A DNA stretch of 64,000 nucleotides from Kalymmatonema hyalinum WJT4-NPBG1 (GTDB lineage Bacteria; Cyanobacteriota; Cyanobacteriia; Cyanobacteriales; Nostocaceae). This document shows, piece by piece, positions 1-8,153 of the stretch (positions within the stretch are counted from its first letter, which is position 1; each line of letters starts with the position of its first letter). The stretch spans positions 1 through 64,000 of the forward strand of contig JAHHIB010000031.1 in assembly GCA_019359075.1 (NCBI GenBank), read 5' to 3'. Made by a program: the position numbers and the translations under genes. A model generated the notes under the pieces. The model had not been told where the DNA came from, ran no database searches, and worked only from the letters and a program-made list of their open reading frames with translations.

Positions 1-44
1 AAGTCGTCAATGATAGCATAGACAGCAATTGTTTCATTTAACAT
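1..44 (-). CDS. Transposase N-terminus, IS982-like (partial, cut by window edge)
   Basis: Only the first 14 codons are inside the window. The minus strand reads ATG at 44-42 followed by LNETIAVYAIIDD. This opening resembles the start of cyanobacterial IS982-family transposases (usually MLNE-I-A-YAI-DDLLKAIGH). The assignment rests on that short match alone. The rest of the gene, including the DDE catalytic residues, lies left of position 1, so it cannot be judged whether the element is intact. Confidence 0.45.
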   Translation of the reverse strand, partial: MLNETIAVYAIIDD

Positions 45-48
45 AATT

Positions 49-74
49 CCCCTCCGTTTTTCTTACTGGAGGGG
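49..74 (-). promoter_or_regulatory. Hairpin masking the ribosome-binding site of the partial transposase
   Basis: CCCCTCC at 49-55 and GGAGGGG at 68-74 form a perfect 7-bp inverted repeat with a 12-base loop, ending 4 bases before the transposase start. Read on the minus strand, the 3' arm is GGAGGGG, which also serves as the Shine-Dalgarno sequence. The hairpin would hide it. Sequestered ribosome-binding sites are known to keep transposase expression low; that role here is inference. Confidence 0.4.
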
Positions 75-212
75 ATTTTATTATCTTTGCGATCGCCTTC
101 TCAAATAACTAGCAACTTGGGTTACTAATACCAATTCTTTTTAAAGATGCATAGAATGAGCCTGGATCGCCAGAGAGAACTCCTACAGGCGGGTTTTCCA
201 ACCTAGGGAACT

Positions 213-239
213 GAGCGCAAAGCGTCCCGTGAGGGATAC
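213..239. repeat. Intergenic repeat, family A copy 1
   Basis: This 27-base stretch (gagcgcaaagcgtcc followed by cgtgagggatac) recurs at 12337-12363 with three mismatches. Both copies sit in non-coding sequence beside other GC-rich text such as a GGCTTTGTTTGTTT word. It looks like a dispersed cyanobacterial repeat. Confidence 0.45.
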
Positions 240-285
240 AGAGCTTTGTTTGTTTAAGCGCAGGGTAGGAATAACCACTAATAAT

Positions 286-792
286 CTAAGATGGTTGATT
301 TTTTGATCCTGAAAGTCGTGCCAAAGCATCCTTGACAGTTGTAGGCAACTGACGCATAATCTTGCCTCTTTCACGATCTACCGCGACTAAAGTCACCTTG
401 GCAGTAACATATAACTCTTGCCTATCTAGCGATTCAATTGCATAATCCCAGTTGATGCGGACGCCAGTCACCTCAGCCATGCGCGTTTTGACTACCGCTG
501 CCCTACCCAACTGAAGAGGACGGTGATAGCGGATCGAGAGTTCTACAACAGGCAAATCACAGCCCAAAGCTACCAAATCAGCATATTCGATCCCAATAGC
601 TCGCAAGCATTCCACTCGGGCTTCTTCCAACCAAGCTAAGTAGGAACCGTGCCAGACAATGCCTGCATAGTCCGTATGATGCGGGTTGACTCTTATAGGA
701 TATTCAAACCAATTTTCCAAGGAACTGCTTGCTGGAGTGTCAATGGCACTGGTTGGTGAAAGTTGCGGTTGTTGTGATTTTTCCTCTGACAT
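286..792 (-). CDS. Acyl-CoA thioesterase, hotdog fold (YbgC/4-hydroxybenzoyl-CoA thioesterase type)
   Basis: Predicted cytosolic thioesterase of about 168 residues that hydrolyses an acyl- or aroyl-CoA. The family hallmark is HHTDYAGIVWHGSYLAWLEE, matching the V-x-D-T-D-x-x-G-V-V-Y/W-H-x-x-Y-x-x-W-x-E-x-A-R motif; the Asp of TDYAG is the expected catalytic residue. The second half (ELSIRYHRPLQLG, then VRINWDYAI) fits the remaining hotdog strands. A longer frame from a TTG at 828 exists. I prefer the ATG at 792 because it is a standard start codon and the extra 12 residues lie outside the fold. Neither start has a convincing Shine-Dalgarno. In cyanobacteria such enzymes include DHNA-CoA thioesterase of phylloquinone synthesis, but the motif wording here does not settle the substrate. 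The gene stands alone, upstream of and divergent from the CHAT gene. Confidence 0.8.
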   Translation of the reverse strand: MSEEKSQQPQLSPTSAIDTPASSSLENWFEYPIRVNPHHTDYAGIVWHGSYLAWLEEARVECLRAIGIEYADLVALGCDLPVVELSIRYHRPLQLGRAAVVKTRMAEVTGVRINWDYAIESLDRQELYVTAKVTLVAVDRERGKIMRQLPTTVKDALARLSGSKNQPS

Positions 793-875
793 ATTAAAGT
801 TTTTTGCAGCCAAAAATAGATTTTCCAAATCTGGAATAGCATAAAGTTAGATATTGTGCGCAATTTGTTCATTTA

Positions 876-904
876 GCTGCCTCAGCCTCGGAGGGTGAGG
901 CAGC
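876..904. repeat. Hairpin GCTGCCTCA...TGAGGCAGC
   Basis: GCTGCCTCA at 876-884 pairs perfectly with TGAGGCAGC at 896-904 across an 11-base loop. No T-run follows on either strand, and no gene ends here on either strand, so it is not an obvious terminator. It is more likely a dispersed palindrome. Confidence 0.4.
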
Positions 905-1264
905 AATGCTTGAGTGTGTCATTTTTAGAACTTACGCACTTTACAAAAAAATGGTTGTGTGGATCAATGACTCAACGTGTCAAGAGCGCGGTTGCATAAT
1001 CTTGAAAAGTGTGTACGGCGTCTAAGGCTGTTTGTTCTGGCTAAGACACTTATTCGATAAGCAACTGGCTGACATTCTTTCTTATTTCTATTTCCAAGCG
1101 TGCATAAGTTGATTTTGCTCACCCTAGTAAGAGTACAGCAAGGAAAGCTCAAGAAGGCTTAACTTCCATTCCACTAATCAAATCATTCTTGACACACATA
1201 ATTAAATTTTTGTCAATGCGTAACTTTTAATTTTTTATTTTACAGTTTCCGAAGTAAAAAGCGT

Positions 1265-1324
1265 TAAGGAAAAGGGGTCTTACGCCATGAATTTATTCAT
1301 GGAGAATAAAGACTCTTTTTCCTT
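1265..1324. repeat. Large imperfect palindrome upstream of the CHAT gene
   Basis: The outer arms AAGGAAAAGGGGTCTT and AAGACTCTTTTTCCTT (about 1265-1280 and 1309-1324) pair with only G-T wobbles. Inside them is a perfect 18-base palindrome, CCATGAATTTATTCATGG, at 1285-1302. The whole would fold into one long hairpin of about 60 bases ending 80 bases before the CHAT start. It could be a small mobile palindrome or a leader structure. Confidence 0.5.
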
Positions 1325-1406
1325 GTTGTTCAATCCCCTGGATTTATTCGTGAGGATTTAATCAGCACTCAGCACTAATGAATTGCAGACACAGGAAGGT
1401 TTTATT

Positions 1407-3497
1407 ATGTATGTTCCTAATCGGTTTTTTAGAGTTGTTTTTGTTACACTACTGATTTATCTGAGTTCTGGAATGGCATTCCCAGCAACTCGTCTGATGA
1501 CTGCAAATGCAAAGGCACAGCCAGATTCGAGAAAAACCGTTCAGGCTTTACCCCGAAACAATAACCAATCTCAGCTCACGCGGCTCAACCAAGAGGGGAT
1601 CAAATTCTCTGGGCAAGGTAAATTTGCACAGGCATTGCAGATATTAGAAAAAGCGTTAGCCATGAGCCAAAAAAATGAAGAACGCTCTGTACATACTGCA
1701 ACGCTCAACAACATTGGTAGAGTTTACCAAAATCAAGGTCAATATTCGCAAGCACTCAAATATTATCTGCAAGCTTTACGTATTAACAAAGAACTCCAGC
1801 TTAACGAAAAAACTCCAGGACAGGCTCATATTGCTTTGGGCAAAACCTACAGCAATTTAGGTTACTTATTTGAGCGACTTCAAAAACCAGAGTTAGCAAT
1901 TTTCTTTTACAAACATTGCGTTATCAATCGTGAGAAAGTTCGTTTGAACCCAGCAGCGTTTTCTGTACCGCAAATAGATGCCTACAACTTGACTGTTGCT
2001 CAGACATACCGCACTCTAGGTGAAGCATTACTAAAGGCCAAGCGTATCAAGGAAGCGCTACGGATTATGGATTTGGTGAAAGTGGAAGAACTCGAAGAGT
2101 ATCTCCACAACGTGCAGGGTAATCAACTGACTGTCAAAGGGATTGAAATTATACCACCAGAACGACAAATTAAACAAAAGTTGGATAAAACCCTGGATGA
2201 TGCTGTTACCCAAGGTAAAGAACTAACATCACTGCGCGAGATTCCTCCAGAATCGCGAACACCGCAACAGAAACAGCGGATTGAGGAATTGGTGGCGACT
2301 CAGCAAAAAATTATGGATGAATTCTATGATTTCATCTCTAGTCCCGCAGTGACGGCACAGGTAGACCAAATTAGCCGCACAGCAAGGCAGCAAAATTTGA
2401 ACCTAGAAAGTCTCAATGCGATTCGGGATAATCTAGCACAATTGCCAGAAAAATCCGTACTTGTGTATCCCCTCGTTTTAAAAGACAGTTTGGAATTAAT
2501 CCTGGTTACTCCAGAATCTCCGCCAATTCATCGTACCGTTGCTGTCAAGCGAGAAAAATTTTACCAGACAATTGCTGCTTTTCGCCAAGGCTTAGAAAAT
2601 CGCACTACACAAGATGTCAAAACACCCGCAAGGCAGTTGTACGATTGGCTGATTAAACCGATAGAAAACGACCTTAAGCAAGCAGGTACACAAACCCTGA
2701 TTTATGCACCAGATGACCAGTTGCGCTACATTCCTCTAGCTGCTTTGTATGATGGCAAACAGTGGCTCGTGCAACGCTTTGGTGTCCATCATATCACCGC
2801 AGCCAGCTTGACTAACTTTAACACCCCAAGGAAATCTAATGTGCGCATTTTAGCTGCTGCTTTTACCAAAGGTACTTATAACGTTAAAGTAGCTAATCGT
2901 CAGCTGACGTTTTCTGGGTTACCATTTGCGCAACGGGAAGTAGAAAGTTTAGCCGCTACTGTCCCAGGAACAACGAAAATTTTAGATGATGCTTTTAGCC
3001 TCAAGACGACTGTGCCGCAAATGGACGATTATACAATTGTTCATCTAGCAACTCATGCGGCGTTTGTCGTAGGTAAGCCGGAAGATTCTTTTATCTTGTT
3101 TGGGAATGGCGATCGCGCTAGCCTCAGAGATGTCGCTACTTGGTCTTTACCTCGTGTTGATTTAGTTGTGTTGAGTGCTTGCGAAACTGGCTTAGGAGGA
3201 AAGTTAGGTAACGGTGAAGAAATTCTCGGCTTTGGTTACCAAATTCAAAAAACTGGTGCCCAGTCTGCTATTGCTTCGTTGTGGGCTGTAGATGATGGCG
3301 GTACGCAGTCTTTAATGAGTTCTTTTTATGCCTTGCTACCCTCAGGCAAGTTGACAAAAGCTCAAGCTTTACGACAGGCGCAAATTGCTTTGATTACAGG
3401 AAATTTTCCTGTAGCTGTTCAACAGCAGGGCATCGGTAGTAGCCTCAGTCATCCTTACTATTGGGCACCGTTTATTTTGATTGGAAATGGTTTGTAA
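1407..3497 (+). CDS. Secreted TPR-CHAT domain protein (caspase-like)
   Basis: About 696 residues. Residues 1-37 form a signal-peptide-like segment (basic start, VVFVTLLIYLSS core, ANAKA exit), so export to the periplasm is likely. Residues ~54-230 contain TPR repeats (for example NNIGRVYQNQGQYSQALKYY). The C-terminal ~300 residues are a CHAT domain: VHLATHAAF with the catalytic-type His550 and VVLSACETGLGG with Cys592, followed by GFGYQIQKTGAQSAIASLWA. CHAT proteins are caspase relatives (clan CD) and many are proteases activated through fused repeats; both dyad residues are present here. The ATG at 1407 is chosen over an in-frame TTG at 1383 because AGGAAGG lies 8 bases upstream of it. The gene stands alone, with no partner gene that would reveal its target. 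Confidence 0.88.
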   Translation: MYVPNRFFRVVFVTLLIYLSSGMAFPATRLMTANAKAQPDSRKTVQALPRNNNQSQLTRLNQEGIKFSGQGKFAQALQILEKALAMSQKNEERSVHTATLNNIGRVYQNQGQYSQALKYYLQALRINKELQLNEKTPGQAHIALGKTYSNLGYLFERLQKPELAIFFYKHCVINREKVRLNPAAFSVPQIDAYNLTVAQTYRTLGEALLKAKRIKEALRIMDLVKVEELEEYLHNVQGNQLTVKGIEIIPPERQIKQKLDKTLDDAVTQGKELTSLREIPPESRTPQQKQRIEELVATQQKIMDEFYDFISSPAVTAQVDQISRTARQQNLNLESLNAIRDNLAQLPEKSVLVYPLVLKDSLELILVTPESPPIHRTVAVKREKFYQTIAAFRQGLENRTTQDVKTPARQLYDWLIKPIENDLKQAGTQTLIYAPDDQLRYIPLAALYDGKQWLVQRFGVHHITAASLTNFNTPRKSNVRILAAAFTKGTYNVKVANRQLTFSGLPFAQREVESLAATVPGTTKILDDAFSLKTTVPQMDDYTIVHLATHAAFVVGKPEDSFILFGNGDRASLRDVATWSLPRVDLVVLSACETGLGGKLGNGEEILGFGYQIQKTGAQSAIASLWAVDDGGTQSLMSSFYALLPSGKLTKAQALRQAQIALITGNFPVAVQQQGIGSSLSHPYYWAPFILIGNGL

Positions 3498-3752
3498 GTC
3501 TTTTCGCTTGCTTACTGATTTGTATTTACACTAAAAATGACAATTGTCAAGATGCTTTGGATACTCACCAGATACTAGTACTGAGCGGCGTAAATAAAGC
3601 TACCATTTACAAAGGAAGCCGAAAGTTTGCGCTCTCTGGCATTTTGAATGCGTGAATTGGGCGTAGCGGTACTAGGCAGCAATGCCAATGAGCTTTGAAA
3701 TAAGGTATTAAAGTTATGAGTTTCGAGTTAATGAGTTACTAGTTACGATTTC

Positions 3753-3790
3753 TTAACTTTTAACTTTTAACTCTGAACTCCTAACTTTTT
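3753..3790. repeat. Degenerate short tandem repeat (TTTTAACT / TCTGAACTCCTAACT)
   Basis: The run cttaacttttaacttttaac followed by tctgaactcctaact is a degenerate short tandem repeat. It resembles the cleaner CTAACTC heptamers at 7134-7161. Short tandemly repeated repetitive sequences of this kind are common between genes of filamentous cyanobacteria. Confidence 0.5.
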
Positions 3791-3795
3791 AATCT

Positions 3796-4140
3796 CTAAC
3801 ACCGCTTGGCTAAGGTTTTATTACCTACATTGTTTTGCATGGGATGCTTGACTATATTGGCAAGTTCCTGTAACTGGTTGACTGCCTCTGCACCCTCTAA
3901 CTTCATTAATTCGCGATCATCCCGCATTTCCGTCCAAGTGATCCCATAATCGGATACTAAAAACCGAATGAGATGATTTTCTCCCAGGCTAACCATAAAC
4001 GAAGCACTATTCATTTGGTCGCCGCAGGTATAGCAGGAGGCAGGATATCCACGCCTCTCCAGGACGATTGCTAGAGCTTGCAAGTTCATTACTAAGTCCT
4101 GGACAAATTGCCGATGTTGTTGTGCTAATCTCAGAAACAC
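3796..4140 (-). CDS. DUF1815 family protein
   Basis: A 114-residue protein of unknown function. It opens with FLRLAQQHRQFVQDLVMNLQ and continues ALAIVLERRGYPASCYTCGD, the wording of the cyanobacterial DUF1815 family. The paired cysteines in CYTC are a visible feature and could bind metal, but this is not shown. There is no signal peptide or membrane segment, so it is probably cytosolic. It starts at GTG (4140-4138), with GGAGGG a few bases upstream on the minus strand, which supports this start. The gene is monocistronic, convergent with the CHAT gene. Confidence 0.85.
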   Translation of the reverse strand: MFLRLAQQHRQFVQDLVMNLQALAIVLERRGYPASCYTCGDQMNSASFMVSLGENHLIRFLVSDYGITWTEMRDDRELMKLEGAEAVNQLQELANIVKHPMQNNVGNKTLAKRC

Positions 4141-5039
4141 TTTTTCCCTCCAAACACCACAGTCATTTGAGTTGCTTTTATATTTTCTTTAGATTTTCCT
4201 ACCAAGTGGTATTGTAAACTATTCATTACAATTCATAGATACATATATATTCATGAATTGGCTACCAAACTTAGGGTAGTCGATATAGTTTTTGCGTGTC
4301 GTATCAAAATATTCAGTTTGCAGACCTAAAATATCGGACAGGATTGCTAGCCTTTATATTGTCTTTACATTCACTCAGAGTAGATGGTAATTTAAAGCAA
4401 TCCGATTTAAGGGTAACTCATATTCGGCACAAGTCAACTCCCGAAAATACCGAATATTGTATTTTTATTGGCTACTTTTAGGTTAACTTGGCACCCTTGC
4501 TTGCTCCCAGGAAGCTGGACTTCTTTTCAGAATCTTTAACTATGTATATATCTTGTCAAATTTGTGTCAACCGCTAAGCAGTACAAAAATTTTGAGGTAT
4601 ATACACCAACTTCTCTAAGCGATATGGCGAAACTGGTAGATGACCATGTGTAGATTGAAATTCTCGATTGGGATAGGTAACTGGTTTGACAGTGACTATC
4701 TATACAGGAAAATTCCCTAATCCACAATCTCAAGTGTAAACCCAAATCGTTTGACTTAACACTGAGGATAATTAAAGTGAAGATAACCATGTTGCCATTT
4801 AGGCAAATATTTTTTTGACATTCTTTTAGTTATCGATTTATACTTAGTTAAAGAAAGGGTTAAAAGAATTAGGCATACGCTTTTTCAATAGTCTCAAGCC
4901 TCAAAAGTAGGAAAAAGCGTTGGTAACAATAGGTTTTTTACATACAATATGACCGAATAGAATTACCTCACCAAGTATACTCTACATACTAGATTCGATA
5001 GAACGAATAGTAAATAAATTAACAAAGAAGAAACTAAGA
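4141..5039. other. Intergenic region, AT-rich, no supported gene
   Basis: About 900 bases between DUF1815 and the terminator of DUF2839. Minus- and plus-strand frames of 60-90 codons occur (for example 4296-4481 and 4536-4790) but lack ribosome-binding sites, family resemblance and coding-like composition. The promoter of the DUF1815 gene should lie at its left end. Confidence 0.5.
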
Positions 5040-5060
5040 CAGCCTGGGTTACCCAGGCTG
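5040..5060 (-). terminator. Probable terminator of the DUF2839 gene
   Basis: CAGCCTGGGT and ACCCAGGCTG form a perfect 10-bp stem with a single-base loop. It lies about 35 bases past the DUF2839 stop and is followed on the minus strand by a T-rich stretch (TCTTAGTTTCTTCTTTG). The T-tract is interrupted, so termination strength is uncertain. Confidence 0.65.
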
Positions 5061-5093
5061 CCTGTTGTGTAGGGAAATTATCTAAGCTTGGGT

Positions 5094-5309
5094 TTAGACA
5101 ACTTGCCACCAACCGAAAGCTGGACCAATGAAACGAATTGTCACCCAAGCTGCAACCAACCCGCCAATACCAACCCAGGCCAGACGGGTTGACAATTCTA
5201 CAAGTTTTTCTGCTTGGGTTTTGGTAATAGGAACCCATGGCAAGATGCGAGTTGTATCTTGACCGTATTTTTCTCCCAATGCGGCTTTACGACGCTTTGC
5301 TTCACCCAT
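5094..5309 (-). CDS. DUF2839 family membrane protein
   Basis: A 71-residue protein of unknown function. The start MGEAKRRKAALGEKYGQ and the middle ILPWVPITKTQAEKLVELS are characteristic of the cyanobacterial DUF2839 family. One hydrophobic segment is visible at about residues 43-66 (RLAWVGIGGLVAAWVTIRFI), ending in the conserved GPAFGWWQVV tail. It is therefore probably a single-pass membrane protein with a basic cytoplasmic head. The ATG at 5309 is the only sensible start. The gene lies just downstream of, and in the same orientation as, the helicase-like gene, but about 125 bases apart and with its own terminator. Confidence 0.85.
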   Translation of the reverse strand: MGEAKRRKAALGEKYGQDTTRILPWVPITKTQAEKLVELSTRLAWVGIGGLVAAWVTIRFIGPAFGWWQVV

Positions 5310-5434
5310 AGTGTTAAAAATGAATCTCTGCTAAGGGTGATGATAGCGCTTGGTTGGAAGCGAGTGCTAGAAAATATGCAAAACTCAAAATTGTAAATTC
5401 CTGGCTTGCGCAAGAAGGCAAGCAGGGGAGAACC

Positions 5435-7018
5435 TCAAGCAGAGTCCTCTTCTGTTGCAGAGGAAAACAGATTGGGGTCGAGGTAGTTAATGCGTGCCAA
5501 GGGACTGAGGGCAGCCAAAATTTGAGCACCGTAGCTACGGTTAATCACACGGTTATCAAGCAAAGCAACGATGCCTTTACTTTCTCGCAATGGGGCTACA
5601 GCCCGTTGCAATTCATTTAAAGCAGTTGGCAACAAGTACAAACGGAACCAATCTTGATGCAAGCGCTTGTAGTGCGCCACTCGACCTGCTACTACGGGAT
5701 TTTCTAGAGATGGCAGAGGTAAAGTCGCGATCGCCAGAAGTTGGGGAGCAGGCAAAACCTTTTGATGCTCACGCCAAAATTCCCAACCGCTCACCAAAAT
5801 CCCATTTTCATCCAAACAAGTTTTTTCCACCTGCACGCGTGAACCAAACTCGGAGGCAAGAATTGCCCCCACCTGAGCTTTCAGCGGCACATCTCCCACA
5901 AGGACAACTGTCAATCCTGATGCTGTAGCGCTTAGGCACACCAGCGTCAGAACTTTGTGAATAAATGCTGATTGAAACTCTGGTGTGTTGGGTAGGGGTA
6001 ACTGGTAGGGTATATACAATTGAATCGCTTCTGTTTGGGTATCTGAGGAAAACTTGAGGCAAGTTAACTCATCTTCCAACCCTAAGCGATGGCGGAACAG
6101 GGGAGCTTCAGTTTCCGGTTCTAAGGCACTGCCAATAAACACCACAGGCTGGCGCTGCCAAATTGGCGATAGTATTTCTCCTAATTCAATGGGAGCACAG
6201 TGCAAAGAAAATAATCCTTGACGACGGGCAACCGTTGTCCAAAGTAGGGATGAGGACGATGGGGGGGATGAGGGGGATGAGGGGGATGAGGGAGCAATTT
6301 GGTTTCTGTGTTGAAATTGCTGCCAGAAGTTTTTCCAGGTATCAGGTAAGCTGGTTATTTCTAAAGCCGAATACAGACGGGTCAAAATTTCTTCTTCTGC
6401 CAAAGAAATGAGATAACATTCGTAGGGATTTGCAGGGCGCTTGAACAGTTCGTGTGTGAGTTGCGCCCGTGCAGAGCGAATGACCTCAGCTATCGTTGGG
6501 CAAGCAAGCATAAGTTGATCCCAATCATGTGCTTCTAAGCTCATAGTCAGCTCTTGATGCACCCAGTCTTCTAAATCGTCCACTCCATCAATAATTGTGG
6601 GAATGCCACTAGGGAAATTCTCACAAGAACTCAGCTGCGCTTTTAACCAAGCTTGGGGAGAGACTAGGAAGAGTCCTTGGAATTCACCACCAGGCCAAGC
6701 GTCACCTGTTCTAATTGCTTTATTAACTTGTAGCCACTGCTGTAGGCGGGGTATTTCCACTTTCGCAAGTCGTTGCTGTACGGATGGTGGGGCAACAATA
6801 ATCACAGGACCGTGCCACATCAACGCCGAGGCAACAAAGCTGGTACGATACCGCCCTTGATAGCCGCAAGCCGCCCCGACTTGAATCAGGGCGCTACGTC
6901 CTAGCCGCAAGGCGCGAGCTACCAACCGTGCCATCGTCAAATGATGTGGCCACGAAGGGAAACCCGCCTGCGATCGCAGGAAGTTATGTAGTGACAAATG
7001 AACTTCTGCTTCAATCAC
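5435..7018 (-). CDS. DinG/Rad3-like helicase-related protein with degenerate motifs
   Basis: About 527 residues with a GTG start at 7018. The overall plan is that of a DinG/XPD-type superfamily 2 helicase. A motif I-like region reads ALIQVGAACGYQGRYRTS, a DEAH-like position reads IIDGVDDLEDW, and the C-terminal region reads LPTALNELQRAVAP then GIVALLDNRVINRSYG, matching the DinG pattern of LP-x-A-(x)-LQ-x-G-R-x-IR and D-x-R-(x)-YG. Key catalytic signatures are not canonical: Walker A lacks GKT/GKS and the motif VI arginines are altered. It may be a catalytically dead paralogue or a non-ATPase member. A Ser/Pro-rich linker around residues 245-256 is encoded by a 9-bp tandem repeat (6263-6289). 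Confidence 0.7.
   Translation of the reverse strand: MIEAEVHLSLHNFLRSQAGFPSWPHHLTMARLVARALRLGRSALIQVGAACGYQGRYRTSFVASALMWHGPVIIVAPPSVQQRLAKVEIPRLQQWLQVNKAIRTGDAWPGGEFQGLFLVSPQAWLKAQLSSCENFPSGIPTIIDGVDDLEDWVHQELTMSLEAHDWDQLMLACPTIAEVIRSARAQLTHELFKRPANPYECYLISLAEEEILTRLYSALEITSLPDTWKNFWQQFQHRNQIAPSSPSSPSSPPSSSSLLWTTVARRQGLFSLHCAPIELGEILSPIWQRQPVVFIGSALEPETEAPLFRHRLGLEDELTCLKFSSDTQTEAIQLYIPYQLPLPNTPEFQSAFIHKVLTLVCLSATASGLTVVLVGDVPLKAQVGAILASEFGSRVQVEKTCLDENGILVSGWEFWREHQKVLPAPQLLAIATLPLPSLENPVVAGRVAHYKRLHQDWFRLYLLPTALNELQRAVAPLRESKGIVALLDNRVINRSYGAQILAALSPLARINYLDPNLFSSATEEDSA
6261..6292. repeat. G-rich 9-bp tandem repeat inside the helicase-like gene
   Basis: Three perfect copies of GGGGGATGA (6263-6289) are flanked by extra G-runs at 6261-6267 and 6290-6292. 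The plus strand thus carries four G-runs of 7, 5, 5 and 3, spaced by ATGA, which fits a potential G-quadruplex. On the coding strand it reads as Ser-Ser-Pro repeats. A 9-bp unit keeps the frame, so copy number could vary harmlessly. Similar CCCCCTCATC text occurs between rpoB and rpoC1 (around 5556x). Confidence 0.7.
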
Positions 7019-7133
7019 ACGCTTTTAATCCCATACAAAGTGATTTTTTAGTTGCTTTTAGCCCCATTACTATTATGTTGTTACTTTCAGGAGTGAGTTG
7101 TTATGTGTTAGTTGTTGGTTGTTATATTAACTA

Positions 7134-7161
7134 CTAACTCCTAACTCCTAACTCCTAACTA
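7134..7161. repeat. Heptamer tandem repeat CTAACTC x4
   Basis: Three perfect CTAACTC units and a fourth CTAACTA unit occur head to tail just upstream of the M48 protease gene. This is a classic short tandemly repeated sequence of heterocystous cyanobacteria and is expected to vary in copy number. Confidence 0.8.
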
Positions 7162-7181
7162 GTAACCAAATACCCCTAATT

Positions 7182-8153
7182 ATGCCAACTTACAAAGGAA
7201 TTTCCAGCGAAGCCTTCAGGCATCCTCTGGATCGCCAAGCAGAACTTGCCTTACGCAGTTTACCCGGATTTGATTTTGTCGCCCGTAAATTTGTGGAATT
7301 TTTCGTAGAACGCCCTCAGTTAATTTATTTAATGGGCAACACCATCCAAGTCGGGCCACGCCAATATTCCACTATTTACCAGATGTTTCGGGAATGTGTG
7401 CGGGATTTGGATATTTATCCAGAACCTGCACTATTTGTTGAGCAAAATCCCCTAGCAAATAGCTATGCGCTGGGGCAAGAGCATCCTTATATAGTCATAA
7501 ATACAGGGGTATTAGACTTGCTAAACGAAGCCGAAATTAGGGCGGTGCTAGCCCATGAGCTGGGGCATATTAAATGTGGTCATACTATTTTAATTCAAAT
7601 GGCGATATGGGCAATGAGTGCTGCTTCTGCGATCGGGGATCTAACCTTCGGCATAGGTAATTTTGTCACTCAAGGTTTAATTTACGCTTTTTACGAATGG
7701 CGGCGTAAAGCCGAGTTATCAGCAGACCGCGCCGCGTTGTTGGTGATGGATGACTTAAACCCCGTGATGACTTCTATGATGAAAGTCTCGGGAGGTAGTA
7801 TCAAATATGCCAACGAATGCAGTTTACAAGAGTTTATCCGTCAGTCAGAAGAGTACCAGGGACTCGATGCAGATGGGCTCAATCAAATATACAAATTCTT
7901 AATTTACAACGGCGGTCGTGGCACGATGCTCAGTCATCCTTTCGCCGTGGAACGTATACACTACCTGCGGCAGTGGGCAGAATCAGAAGAATATCAGCAA
8001 ATCAAGAGAGGAAATTATCAGCGAGCAACCGCTGCGGGAGCAGTCAATGTAGAAGCGCAGACTGCCCAAAATCAAGAAGTGGAAACTTTGCGCCGCCAAA
8101 TTGAAGAACTGCAAAAGGAAATGGATCGCATTAAAAGGTCTAAGTCTGAGTAG
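7182..8153 (+). CDS. M48 family zinc metalloprotease
   Basis: A 323-residue protease. The zinc-binding HELGH is at residues 125-129 inside EIRAVLAHELGHIKCGH, and the third ligand is the Glu of KAELSADRAA (about residue 178). This is the arrangement of M48 peptidases (HtpX/Ste24/YcaL relatives). A hydrophobic stretch follows the HExxH helix (residues ~136-170, AIWAMSAASAIGDL then FVTQGLIYAFY), so membrane association is possible. The last ~40 residues (VETLRRQIEELQKEMDRIKR) form a coiled coil, a common ending in cyanobacterial members. There is no signal peptide. The ATG at 7182 follows the heptamer repeats and has only a weak Shine-Dalgarno. The gene stands alone. The substrate is unknown; quality control of membrane proteins is the family's usual role. 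Confidence 0.9.
   Translation: MPTYKGISSEAFRHPLDRQAELALRSLPGFDFVARKFVEFFVERPQLIYLMGNTIQVGPRQYSTIYQMFRECVRDLDIYPEPALFVEQNPLANSYALGQEHPYIVINTGVLDLLNEAEIRAVLAHELGHIKCGHTILIQMAIWAMSAASAIGDLTFGIGNFVTQGLIYAFYEWRRKAELSADRAALLVMDDLNPVMTSMMKVSGGSIKYANECSLQEFIRQSEEYQGLDADGLNQIYKFLIYNGGRGTMLSHPFAVERIHYLRQWAESEEYQQIKRGNYQRATAAGAVNVEAQTAQNQEVETLRRQIEELQKEMDRIKRSKSE

Larger units (their letters stand above)
793..1406. other. Divergent intergenic region with hairpins
   Basis: This lies between the leftward thioesterase and the rightward CHAT gene. It holds two hairpins (876-904 and 1265-1324, listed separately) and a GGATTTATTCGTGAGG word at about 1339 that echoes the palindrome centre at 1285-1302. A 62-codon minus-strand frame at 964-1152 has no ribosome-binding site and no family resemblance. 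Promoters for both flanking genes must lie here, but no clear -35/-10 pair was seen. Confidence 0.5.

Noticed and set aside
964-1152. 62-codon minus-strand frame
   Set aside because: No ribosome-binding site, no family resemblance, lies in a divergent intergenic region with repeats.
4296-4790. Two frames of 61-84 codons between DUF1815 and DUF2839
   Set aside because: AT-rich, overlapping nothing conserved, no ribosome-binding sites.
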